From Betaproteobacteria bacterium (GTDB lineage Bacteria; Pseudomonadota; Gammaproteobacteria; Burkholderiales; Burkholderiaceae_E): 10,709 nt of DNA. The notes below the pieces were generated by a model that worked only from the letters and a program-made list of their open reading frames with translations, was not told the DNA's origin and searched no databases. The position numbers and the translations under genes are program-made. The stretch lies in contig RFPW01000056.1 in the NCBI GenBank assembly GCA_009925965.1, forward strand, positions 1 to 10,709. The letters are read 5' to 3'. Position 1 is the first letter of the stretch. Each line of letters starts with the position of its first letter. Shown piece by piece: positions 1-6,876 of the stretch.

Positions 1-1400
1 TTGATCTTCTTACCGATCTGCATCACCGTGGCCAAGACGTCCTTGGCCGTATCGGCCCCACGAACGACTTCGAGCAGCTTCATGACATTCGCGGGGCTAA
101 AGAAATGCATCCCCACGACATCCTGCGGACGCTTGGTGAAATGCGCGATCTTATTGACGTCCAGCGTCGACGTGTTCGATGCCAGAATGGCGCCCGATTT
201 CATCACTGCGTCGAGTTGCTCGAAGACGGCTTTCTTGACCTCGAGTTCCTCGAAGACCGCTTCGATGACGAGGTCGCTATTGCCCAGGTCCGAGTATTGG
301 AGCGTAGTCGACAGAAGGGCCATCCGCTCTTCGTATTTTGCTTGTGCCAACTTGCCCTTCGCGACCTGGGCTTCGTAGTTCTTGCGCATCGTGGCGACGC
401 CGCGATCGAGGGCCTCTTGTTTGGTCTCCAGCATCACGACCGGAATGCCCGCATTGAGGAAATTCATCGTGATCCCGCCGCCCATGGTGCCCGCGCCGAT
501 GACCGCCACTTTATTGACGGGGCGGACCGCGGTGTCTTCGGGAACATCGGGGATTTTGCTGGTCGCCCGCTCGGCAAAGAAGGCGTGGCGCAGCGCCTTG
601 CTCTCGGACGTTTGCATGAGCTCAATGAACAGTTTGCGCTCGAAGGCAAGACCCGCGTCGATCTTCTGGTTGACCGCCGCAGCCACTGCATCGATACAAC
701 GCAAGGGGGCGGGGAAATTTTTCGACATCGCGCCGACGGTATTACGTGTGAACTGAAAATAGGCATCCGCATTGGGATGAGTACATTTCAGGTTACGAAC
801 CAGAGGGAGCGGACGCACCGCCGCAATTTCGTGCGCGAACGCAATCGCGCCTTCCATCAGGTCGCCCGTGATCACGCGGTCGAACAGCTTCTGTCCGGGC
901 AGACTCGCCAGCAGTTCACTCTTGACGGGCTCGCCGCTCACGATCATGTTGAGTGCGGTCTCGACCCCGAGAAGGCGCGGCAGGCGTTGCGTACCGCCAG
1001 CGCCGGGCAGTAGGCCCAGCTTCACTTCAGGCAGCGCAACGCTGGTGCCGGGTGCGGTGATCCGATAGTGACAACCCATGGCGAGCTCGAGCCCGCCGCC
1101 CATGCAGACGCTATGGATCGCGGCAACGATGGGCTTGGTAGCCGCCTCGCAGACGGCGATCAGGCTGCCCAGGTTGGGTTCGGCCAGCGCCATTGGTGAG
1201 CCAAATTCTTTGATGTCGGCGCCACCCGAAAACGCCTTGCCTGCGCCTGTGATCACGATTGCGGTAATCGCCGGGTCAGCGTGCGCCTGATCGATTCCTT
1301 GGGCGATATCCCGTCGGGTTGCATAACCCAGACCATTAACGGGCGGGTTTTGCATGGTGATCACGGCGACGGTGCCGTGGCATTCGTACTTGGCGGTCAT
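1..1400 (-). CDS. Bifunctional enoyl-CoA hydratase / 3-hydroxyacyl-CoA dehydrogenase, FadB/FadJ-like, C-terminus beyond window
   Basis: The reading frame is open from an ATG at 1400 to the window edge, giving 466 codons; such enzymes are usually about 700 residues, so the last third is missing. Residues 1-200 form the crotonase domain. Both catalytic glutamates are present (E105 in GGGLELA, E125 in LPEVKLGL), followed by GAGGTQRL, and the oxyanion segment KAFSGGADIKEF lies around residues 55-66. Residues 297-466 begin the dehydrogenase domain, with the NAD-binding motif VAVIGAGTMGGG (298-309), SNTST (409-413), and the catalytic pair H432 (GMHFFSP) and E444 (LLEVV). It should hydrate 2-enoyl-CoA and oxidise the 3-hydroxyacyl-CoA with NAD in the cytoplasm. 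An AAGGA at 1410-1414, 9 bases upstream, supports the start. The domain order (hydratase first) and residue spacing resemble peroxisomal multifunctional enzyme type 1. The aldehyde dehydrogenase gene lies about 100 bp upstream on the same strand. The fad gene name and substrate chain length are uncertain. Confidence 0.95.
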   Translation of the reverse strand, partial: MTAKYECHGTVAVITMQNPPVNGLGYATRRDIAQGIDQAHADPAITAIVITGAGKAFSGGADIKEFGSPMALAEPNLGSLIAVCEAATKPIVAAIHSVCMGGGLELAMGCHYRITAPGTSVALPEVKLGLLPGAGGTQRLPRLLGVETALNMIVSGEPVKSELLASLPGQKLFDRVITGDLMEGAIAFAHEIAAVRPLPLVRNLKCTHPNADAYFQFTRNTVGAMSKNFPAPLRCIDAVAAAVNQKIDAGLAFERKLFIELMQTSESKALRHAFFAERATSKIPDVPEDTAVRPVNKVAVIGAGTMGGGITMNFLNAGIPVVMLETKQEALDRGVATMRKNYEAQVAKGKLAQAKYEERMALLSTTLQYSDLGNSDLVIEAVFEELEVKKAVFEQLDAVMKSGAILASNTSTLDVNKIAHFTKRPQDVVGMHFFSPANVMKLLEVVRGADTAKDVLATVMQIGKKI

Positions 1401-1455
1401 CGGGTTGTGTCCTTGTGGGTCGTTCTGATGGTTAAGGGTCGTTAATCTTGATTGA

Positions 1456-1471
1456 GCCAATAAGTATTGGC
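1456..1471. promoter_or_regulatory. 16-bp palindrome GCCAATA-AG-TATTGGC, possible operator
   Basis: This is a perfect 7+7 inverted repeat with a 2-base spacer, 55-71 bases upstream of the hydratase/dehydrogenase start, in the only non-coding stretch of this side. The spacing suits a dimeric repressor such as a TetR- or FadR-type protein. It is unlikely to be a terminator for the upstream aldehyde dehydrogenase: the stem is AT-rich, the loop is tiny and no T-tract follows on either strand. The regulator is unknown. Confidence 0.45.
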
Positions 1472-1474
1472 ACT

Positions 1475-1500
1475 CTAAGTGTCGAAACTAAGTTTGTCGA
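1475..1500. repeat. Imperfect direct repeat CTAAGTGTCGA / CTAAGTTTGTCGA
   Basis: Two copies (1475-1485 and 1488-1500) differ by a 2-base insertion and start 13 bases apart. They lie between the aldehyde dehydrogenase stop and the 1456-1471 palindrome. They might be part of the hydratase/dehydrogenase control region; chance is a fair alternative. Confidence 0.25.
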
Positions 1501-1501
1501 A

Positions 1502-2914
1502 TTATGGGCTACTTTGACCTCGCCCGCCCATGGCGCGCGAGAGCCAGTCAAACATCTTCCCGTAAGGGGCCCGCATCAGGTGCGCACCCGACCAGGGGGA
1601 CTGCCTGAAGATGGGTTTTAACTTGGAGAAATTTTTGAAACCCCATTCGCCGTGATAGCTCCCGTAGCCACTGGCCCCAATACCGCCAAACGGCAAATTG
1701 GTTTGCGCAATGTGCAGGATGCAGTCATTGATCGTTACGCCACCTGCAATGGTCTCATGAAGAATGCGTCGCTCTTCCTCTGCACTTTGACCAAACCAAT
1801 ACAGCGCCAGGGGCCGATCATGCTGGCTGATGATTTCGAACGCTGCATCGAGTTTTTCGTAAAAGAGGACTGGCAATAGCGGCCCGAAAATCTCCTCCTG
1901 CATCACCCGCATTGCTCCCGTGGCGTTGACAATCAGGGTCGGGGCCAGACGACGTCGACTCCGGTCGGGCAGGTTAGGTGCCCAATCGGGGGTAAGAATG
2001 CGGGCGCCTTGAGCACGTGCATCTTCGAGTAGTGCCAGCTGCCGATCAAAGTGCCGATCGCTAATCAACGACGAGTAATCGGGTGTATCGCTCAGTTCGG
2101 GATATTGCTTTTGGAGCGCCTGACTGAACGCCTTAGCAAACGCGCTCCGGTGGTTTTCGTGAACCAAAACATAGTCCGGCGCGATACAGGTTTGACCCGC
2201 GTTAAGTGCTTTGGCCATGACCAGGCTGGCCGCGGCCCGCTCAAGGTCAGCGCTCGCAGAAACGATCGTTGGCGATTTTCCGCCCAACTCCAGGGTCACT
2301 GGGGTGAGGTTGGCGGAGGCGGTTCTGGCGACTTCGCGCCCGACGCGAGTTGAACCGGTGAAAAACAAATGATCCCAAGGCAGAGCCGCGAATTCCTGAG
2401 CCAATTCGACGCCTCCGGTCACAACACGGAGTACATCGGGCGGAAATGTCTCAGCCACGGTTTGCGCGAGCAATTCAGAAAACCGCGGCGTGAGTTCGCT
2501 CGGTTTGATCATGACGCGATTGCCGGCGGCCAGCGCTTCAAGAGTCGGTTCGAGCGCGAGATTGAGCGGGTAGTTCCATGGGCTAATCACGCCAACCACG
2601 CCTTGGGGCTGCGGCATGATCAGACAGCGACCTGGCTGGAAAGTCAGACTCGTCGGGACCGTTTGAGTCCGCATCCAGGTCGACAGGTGGCGTTGGGTGT
2701 GGCGCACGGAATCCCGCAACGGCATGATGTCGGCCATCCAGGTTTCGTGCGCCGAGCGATGTCCAAAGTCCTGGGAGATGGCTTTTGTGTAAGCCTCGCC
2801 GTGCTGCACAAGGAGGTCGTTGATGGCCCCAAGCCAGCGTAGTCGCGTGGCAAGATCCGGATAAGGTTCCCGGCGCGCAGCCTCGCGTAATTGTGAAAAA
2901 TGTGACTGCAGCAA
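1502..2914 (-). CDS. Aldehyde dehydrogenase, class 3 / coniferyl-aldehyde dehydrogenase-like
   Basis: The 470-residue product has all hallmarks of an NAD(P)-dependent aldehyde dehydrogenase that oxidises an aldehyde to the acid. These are the catalytic cysteine C243 in NAGQTC, the general base E209 in LELGGKSP, the oxyanion asparagine N114 in SPWNYPLN, and the cofactor-loop segment FTGSTRVG (185-192). The C-terminal part carries EEIFGPLLPV and LPFGGIGASGYGSYHG. The NAGQTCIAPDYVLV and SYHG signatures and the absence of a long N-terminal extension place it in the class 3/coniferyl-aldehyde group; the true substrate could be another aromatic or fatty aldehyde. The start is a TTG at 2914 with no clear ribosome binding site. 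No ATG or GTG lies between it and the upstream in-frame stop at 2962, and the next Met is residue 60, inside the domain. It is divergent from the DUF1214-DUF1254-monooxygenase genes and precedes the hydratase/dehydrogenase on the same strand. Confidence 0.93.
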   Translation of the reverse strand: MLQSHFSQLREAARREPYPDLATRLRWLGAINDLLVQHGEAYTKAISQDFGHRSAHETWMADIMPLRDSVRHTQRHLSTWMRTQTVPTSLTFQPGRCLIMPQPQGVVGVISPWNYPLNLALEPTLEALAAGNRVMIKPSELTPRFSELLAQTVAETFPPDVLRVVTGGVELAQEFAALPWDHLFFTGSTRVGREVARTASANLTPVTLELGGKSPTIVSASADLERAAASLVMAKALNAGQTCIAPDYVLVHENHRSAFAKAFSQALQKQYPELSDTPDYSSLISDRHFDRQLALLEDARAQGARILTPDWAPNLPDRSRRRLAPTLIVNATGAMRVMQEEIFGPLLPVLFYEKLDAAFEIISQHDRPLALYWFGQSAEEERRILHETIAGGVTINDCILHIAQTNLPFGGIGASGYGSYHGEWGFKNFSKLKPIFRQSPWSGAHLMRAPYGKMFDWLSRAMGGRGQSSP

Positions 2915-2943
2915 AATGAGTGTCGGCTTGGCGCTGGAGCGGT

Positions 2944-2958
2944 CCCCTATCTTAGGGG
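2944..2958. promoter_or_regulatory. Inverted repeat CCCCTA-TCT-TAGGGG in the divergent promoter gap, possible operator
   Basis: This is a perfect 6+6 inverted repeat with a 3-base spacer, almost centred in the 83-bp gap between the divergent starts at 2914 and 2998. Its position would let one regulator act on both the aldehyde dehydrogenase and the DUF1214-DUF1254-monooxygenase genes. No convincing -35/-10 pair was seen on either strand, so promoter positions are not assigned. No regulator gene is in the window. Confidence 0.4.
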
Positions 2959-2997
2959 GTCAGCCCAGTTCGGTCGCTTTTTTGTATCTGCTTCGAG

Positions 2998-3624
2998 ATG
3001 AGCGTAAACCCTAGTATGAATGCCTCGGGCCTGACCAGCCGAATTCCCGCGCTGCTTTGGACCGTTCTGCTTGGGGTTTTTTTAGGGGTAGGGACAGCCT
3101 GGTGGGCCATCCGAAAGGGTGGGGCTGCTCAATCTCTGGTCAAGGTCGGCCCCTGGGAAACAAGCCTGCTCGCGGGTAGCCCGACTGCAGATCCTTACAC
3201 ACGAGCGCGGGTTGCGGTCGTGGGTTTGCTCGCGCTGGGGCGTCAAGAGACGCTTTATTACGTCGCGCGTACCGACAGCTCGGGTCAGGCATTGCGCTCT
3301 CGCTGCCAATATCGGATTGACGGCCTAGCCCCGCCCACTCGATGGTGGAGCCTCACGGCGTATGCGGATGATCATTTTTTGTTTGAGGCGCCGCAGGATC
3401 GGTTTAGTTTGAACGGCGCCGTTGCCCAACTAGATCCGCGCGGTGAATTTCACGTCATGACCGGGCCCGTCGCGAATCCGAGCAGCGCCGCCTTGGCATG
3501 GTTACCCACTCCCGGAGACCGCGGGCTGGAACTCACCCTGCGGCTCTACCATCCCTTGCCAGCATTGCAACAAGATCCGCGTGGGCTGATTGCGCCGACG
3601 ATCGAGCGGGTTGGCTTGTGTTGA
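2998..3624 (+). CDS. DUF1214 domain protein, membrane-anchored
   Basis: The 208-residue protein has one hydrophobic segment at about residues 16-38 (ALLWTVLLGVFLGVGTAWW) followed by a soluble domain, so the bulk is probably periplasmic. The domain matches the DUF1214 family pattern as I remember it: ETLYYVARTDSSG (84-96), then RYWSLT-type TRWWSLTAYADDHFLF (114-129), AWLPTPG and the ending LELTLRLYHPLP (177-188). The biochemical role of DUF1214 is not established. The gene opens a three-gene unit: its TGA at 3622 is overlapped by the DUF1254 gene, and DUF1214 and DUF1254 domains commonly occur as neighbours or fused. The ATG at 2998 is the first in frame; another ATG at 3016 is possible, and neither has a strong ribosome binding site. 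Confidence 0.85.
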   Translation: MSVNPSMNASGLTSRIPALLWTVLLGVFLGVGTAWWAIRKGGAAQSLVKVGPWETSLLAGSPTADPYTRARVAVVGLLALGRQETLYYVARTDSSGQALRSRCQYRIDGLAPPTRWWSLTAYADDHFLFEAPQDRFSLNGAVAQLDPRGEFHVMTGPVANPSSAALAWLPTPGDRGLELTLRLYHPLPALQQDPRGLIAPTIERVGLC

Positions 3625-4145
3625 ACCGTCGGGTCGCCCTCCGAATCATGGGTGTGTCCGCGATCGCGATCGCGGTTCATTTCAGCGCGGTTTGGGCAGT
3701 GCCTCGGGTCATGATGTGGAAGCTGTTTGATTCATTGAGGCAATCCGCCGATGGCGCTCCCGGGCCGCAGACCCCGGTTCTCCCGCCCTTGGCCGACGCC
3801 ACAGCGCGCCGGGTCGTGATGCCGAATCCAGACCTTTTGTATGGCTTGTGTGTACTGGACCTCGAGCGAGGGCCCGTGATCGTTCGGGCTGATCCCAAGC
3901 TGTCGACCTACTGGTCAATCGCACTTTATTCAAGTAACAGCGATAATTTTTTTGTGCTGAATGATCGCGAGGCGGGGCAACGGCCGGTTGCACTGCGAAT
4001 CAGCGCGACGGCAGACCAGCCAGAGTCGATCGTTGCTCCGAGTAAGAAGGTACTTCTTTTGATGCGGGTTTTGGTTCCAGATCGCGCCCATGGAATGGAT
4101 GTGCTCGAGGCGGCACGGTCGAGTTTGAAATGCTCGACGTCCTGA
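3618..4145 (+). CDS. DUF1254 domain protein, short membrane-anchored form
   Basis: Starting at the GTG at 3618, the product is 175 residues. A hydrophobic anchor lies at about 10-30 (IMGVSAIAIAVHFSAVWAVP) and is followed by DUF1254-type sequence: NPDLLYGLCVLDLERGPVIV (70-89), TYWSIALYSSNSDNFFVLND (97-116) and a final LLLMRVLVPD stretch. Most of the protein should face the periplasm. Start choice: the frame is open back to an ATG at 3498, but that would overlap the DUF1214 coding region by over 120 bases and add non-family residues. GTG 3618 or TTG 3621 overlaps the DUF1214 stop and fits translational coupling; ATG 3648 is a third option that would shorten the n-region. The gene overlaps the following monooxygenase by 16 bases. 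The function of DUF1254 is unknown. The length suits the short stand-alone version of the domain rather than the long fused one. Confidence 0.82.
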   Translation: MLNRRVALRIMGVSAIAIAVHFSAVWAVPRVMMWKLFDSLRQSADGAPGPQTPVLPPLADATARRVVMPNPDLLYGLCVLDLERGPVIVRADPKLSTYWSIALYSSNSDNFFVLNDREAGQRPVALRISATADQPESIVAPSKKVLLLMRVLVPDRAHGMDVLEAARSSLKCSTS

Positions 4146-5596
4146 TTATTGGCGCCGGTTTGTCCGGTATTGGTGCCGCCCGCCATTTGCAGGCGCGTTG
4201 TCCCGGCAAGCGCTGGGCAATTCTGGAAGCGCGCGACGCACTGGGTGGCACTTGGGATTTGTTTCGGTATCCCGGGGTCCGATCGGACTCAGACATGTAC
4301 ACCCTTGGATATGCGTTCAAGCCCTGGACGGACCGCAAGGCTATTGCCGATGGTGCGACGATTTTGCGATATCTGCGTGAGGCTGCCGATGAGGCCGAGA
4401 TCACCTCCCGGATTCAGTTCGGTCACGCGGTACGGCAGGCGCGTTGGTCAAGCCAAGATGCCTCCTGGACGCTGGAGGTCGAGGCGATCAAGACCGGTGA
4501 GCGCAGTCAATTGCGCACGCGCTTTCTTTATCTGTGCTGCGGTTACTACAGCTACGCTGAAGGGCATCAGCCGGTGTTTCCGGGCCAGGAGTCATTCCAG
4601 GGGGCACTGGTCTATCCTCAGTTCTGGCCTGCGGATCTGGACTATGCGGGCAAGCGGGTCGTGGTGATCGGAAGCGGGGCTACTGCCGCGACTTTGGTTC
4701 CAGAGATGGCCAAAAGGGCGGCCCATGTCACGATGCTCCAGCGCTCCCCGACGTACATGGTTGCAAGGCCCTCGGACGACGCGGCTGCGTTGTGGCTCTA
4801 CCGCAATTTGCCTCGATCCTTAGCCTACGTTGTGACCCGCTGGAAAAATGTGTTGGTCGGGATGTTTTTCTATCGTTTGCTGAGGCGCTGGCCGGAACGA
4901 GCAAAGCGGCGCTTGGTCGGATTGGCGACCAAGGCCTTGGGCCCTGACTTTGACGTCGGGAAACACTTCACCCCTCGTTACAACCCCTGGGATCAGCGCG
5001 TCTGCGCGTTGCCGGATGGCGATCTTTTTGAACAGATCAAATCCGGTCGCGCCTCGGTGGTCACTGACCAGATCGCCCATCTTTCGGCTAACGGCATTGA
5101 GTTGGCAAGCGGTGAGGTGTTGACCGCCGATGTCATTGTCTCGGCGACCGGACTCAAGCTCAACGTGCTGGGGGATATCGAGCTCAGTGTGGACGGCGTT
5201 GCGTTCGATCCATCCAAGGCCCTGACCTACAAGGGCATGATGCTTTCCGATTTGCCTAACTGCGTCATGACCTATGGCTACACCAACGCGTCCTGGACCC
5301 TCAAGGCGGACTTGACGGCTTCCTATGTGTGTCGTTTGCTCAATTTTATGGAGCGACATCAGTATGCGGTGGCCTCACCCGAGGGCAATCCGCGTGAAGA
5401 GCGCCTGCCATTTTTGGGTTTCACCTCGGGCTATGTGCAGCGGTCTATTGATGTCCTGCCCAAACAGGGGCGGCATTGGCCCTGGAGGGTTTATCAGAAC
5501 TACCTGGCAGACTTGTTTGCGATCCGGTGGAGCAGGATTGACGATGGCGTGATGCGCTTTGAATCGGCGCCGGCGGCGCGATCGAAGTCGAGTTAG
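4130..5596 (+). CDS. ethA: EthA-like flavin-containing Baeyer-Villiger monooxygenase with altered fingerprint
   Basis: The 488-residue FAD/NADPH enzyme would insert an oxygen atom beside a carbonyl (ketone to ester) or oxidise sulfur. Visible features are the FAD Rossmann motif IIGAGLSG (6-13), GGTWDLFRYPGVRSDSDMYT (39-58), the NADPH motif VVIGSGATA (178-186), WDQR with the likely active-site arginine R290, the ATG motif (339-341) and GYTNASWTLKADL (383-395). From memory it matches mycobacterial EthA along its whole length (about 489 residues). The type I fingerprint FxGxxxHxxxWP reads FQGALVYPQFWP (156-167), so the histidine is replaced by Tyr162 (codon TAT). It lies last in the DUF1214-DUF1254-monooxygenase unit and overlaps the DUF1254 gene by 16 bases, which suggests co-translation. 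The ATG at 4130 gives MLDVLIIGAG, in line with the family N-terminus. The symbol means EthA-like; substrate and true orthology are unproven. Confidence 0.93.
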   Translation: MLDVLIIGAGLSGIGAARHLQARCPGKRWAILEARDALGGTWDLFRYPGVRSDSDMYTLGYAFKPWTDRKAIADGATILRYLREAADEAEITSRIQFGHAVRQARWSSQDASWTLEVEAIKTGERSQLRTRFLYLCCGYYSYAEGHQPVFPGQESFQGALVYPQFWPADLDYAGKRVVVIGSGATAATLVPEMAKRAAHVTMLQRSPTYMVARPSDDAAALWLYRNLPRSLAYVVTRWKNVLVGMFFYRLLRRWPERAKRRLVGLATKALGPDFDVGKHFTPRYNPWDQRVCALPDGDLFEQIKSGRASVVTDQIAHLSANGIELASGEVLTADVIVSATGLKLNVLGDIELSVDGVAFDPSKALTYKGMMLSDLPNCVMTYGYTNASWTLKADLTASYVCRLLNFMERHQYAVASPEGNPREERLPFLGFTSGYVQRSIDVLPKQGRHWPWRVYQNYLADLFAIRWSRIDDGVMRFESAPAARSKSS

Positions 5597-5617
5597 GCTG
5601 AGGGCCGGGGGCAGTCC

Positions 5618-6841
5618 TCAAACAACGCCTTGCGAACGAAGGTGTTCAAGCGCAGCGGCGTCAATTCCAATGGAGGCCAATACGTCGGCGGTGTGCTCAC
5701 CCAAAGTCGGCCCAAGCCATTGGGTCGCACCCGGCGTCGCACTCAGCTTTGGCACGATCCCCGGAAGGTCGATCGGCTGGCCGTCTGGAAGGTGGTGATG
5801 TTCGATCATCCCGCGGGCTGCGTAGTGCGGATCGGCGGCGATGTCGGCCGCGGTGTAAATCCGTCCCGCGGGCACGGATGCGGATTCCAGGACGGCGAGA
5901 ACCTCGGCCAGTGTGCGCTGACCGGTCCAGTCTGAGATCACATCATCGAGACGCTGCGCCTGTACCGCACGCCCATCGTTGCTCGCCAAAACAGGGTCTT
6001 GCGCCAGATCGGGACGATCAATCGCCTGCATGAACCGACGAAAAATGCCGTCGCCATTGCCCGCGATCGCGACATACAAACCATCGCGGCAGCGATAGGT
6101 ATTGGTGGGTGCAATCCCGGGCATGCTGGCGCCGCTGCGCTCGCGCACGAAACCCTGCATCTGGTATTCGGGCACGAGGCTTTCCATAATCCCAAAGACC
6201 GCTTCGTAGAGCGCCACATCAATGAACTGGCCCTGACCGCCGTTGACCTTGAGATGGTGCATTGCCATCAGCGCACCGATCGTTCCGTAGAGCGATGCGA
6301 GAGTGTCGCCCAGGCTAACGCCGACTCGCACCGGTGGTCGGTCTGGGAAGCCCGAGGTATAGCGCAGGCCGCCCATACATTCGGCGATGGCGGCAAAACC
6401 GGGGCGCTGGCTGTAAGGGCCATCCTGCCCATAGCCCGAGATCCGGACCATGATCAGTGAGGGTTTGATCCGTTGCAGATCTTCCCAGCCAAGACCCCAT
6501 TTTTCGAGCGTTCCCGGTCGAAAATTCTCGATGACGATATCAACCGTGGGCACCAGCTTACGGACAATCTCGCGGGCCGCGTCTGTTTTCAGGTCGAGCG
6601 TGACTGACTTCTTATTCCGGCTTTGGGAATACCACCAGAGGGAGATCCCATCATGGAGCTTGCGCCATTTGCGCAATGGGTCGCCCTCTCCCGGTGGCTC
6701 GATTTTGATCACCTCGGCGCCGAACTGGGCCAGGATCGACGCCGCGTAAGGACCTGCGATCAGCGACCCGAGTTCGAGTACCCGGACGCCCGTGAGCGGG
6801 CCTGAAGATGAGTCGGAATTCAGACCAGACATGGCTGCCAT
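5618..6841 (-). CDS. CaiB/BaiF family class III CoA-transferase
   Basis: The 407-residue protein has the usual length of this family. Class III CoA-transferases move CoA from an acyl-CoA donor to a carboxylic acid via a mixed anhydride on a conserved aspartate, here D179 in GVSLGDTLASLYG. Other family segments are VLELGSLIAGPYAASILAQFG (residues 21-41, start of the Rossmann-like domain), EVIKIEPPGEGDPLR, NKKSVTLDLK (76-85), IVIENFRPGTLEKWGLG (102-118), ISGYGQDGPYSQRPGF and GGQGQFIDVALYE. Substrates cannot be told from sequence. It is the last gene of a minus-strand run after a thioesterase and a Bug receptor (35 bp upstream), suggesting that the imported acid is activated here. The ATG at 6841 has no clear ribosome binding site; a second ATG at 6832 is equally possible. 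It converges on the monooxygenase gene with only 21 bp between stop codons. Confidence 0.94.
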   Translation of the reverse strand: MAAMSGLNSDSSSGPLTGVRVLELGSLIAGPYAASILAQFGAEVIKIEPPGEGDPLRKWRKLHDGISLWWYSQSRNKKSVTLDLKTDAAREIVRKLVPTVDIVIENFRPGTLEKWGLGWEDLQRIKPSLIMVRISGYGQDGPYSQRPGFAAIAECMGGLRYTSGFPDRPPVRVGVSLGDTLASLYGTIGALMAMHHLKVNGGQGQFIDVALYEAVFGIMESLVPEYQMQGFVRERSGASMPGIAPTNTYRCRDGLYVAIAGNGDGIFRRFMQAIDRPDLAQDPVLASNDGRAVQAQRLDDVISDWTGQRTLAEVLAVLESASVPAGRIYTAADIAADPHYAARGMIEHHHLPDGQPIDLPGIVPKLSATPGATQWLGPTLGEHTADVLASIGIDAAALEHLRSQGVV

Positions 6842-6876
6842 ACCGAAATTGGGGTCGTACCGAAAATTGAGGACGT

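Noticed and set aside
105..1013. 302-codon plus-strand open frame opposite the hydratase/dehydrogenase
   Set aside because: It is the antisense shadow of a gene with complete family motifs. Its translation is Arg/His-rich without recognisable domains.
3498..3617. Extended N-terminus for the DUF1254 gene from the ATG at 3498
   Set aside because: It lies out of frame within the well-matched C-terminal part of DUF1214, and the added residues do not resemble the family or a signal sequence.
5598..5620. Possible terminator between the convergent monooxygenase and CoA-transferase genes
   Set aside because: The only stem is TGAGG/CCTCA with a 12-base loop and no T-tract on either strand. The 21-bp gap holds nothing else convincing.
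5999..6460. 153-codon plus-strand open frame within the CoA-transferase region
   Set aside because: It is antisense to a complete CaiB-type gene with its catalytic aspartate. No family features or ribosome binding site were seen.
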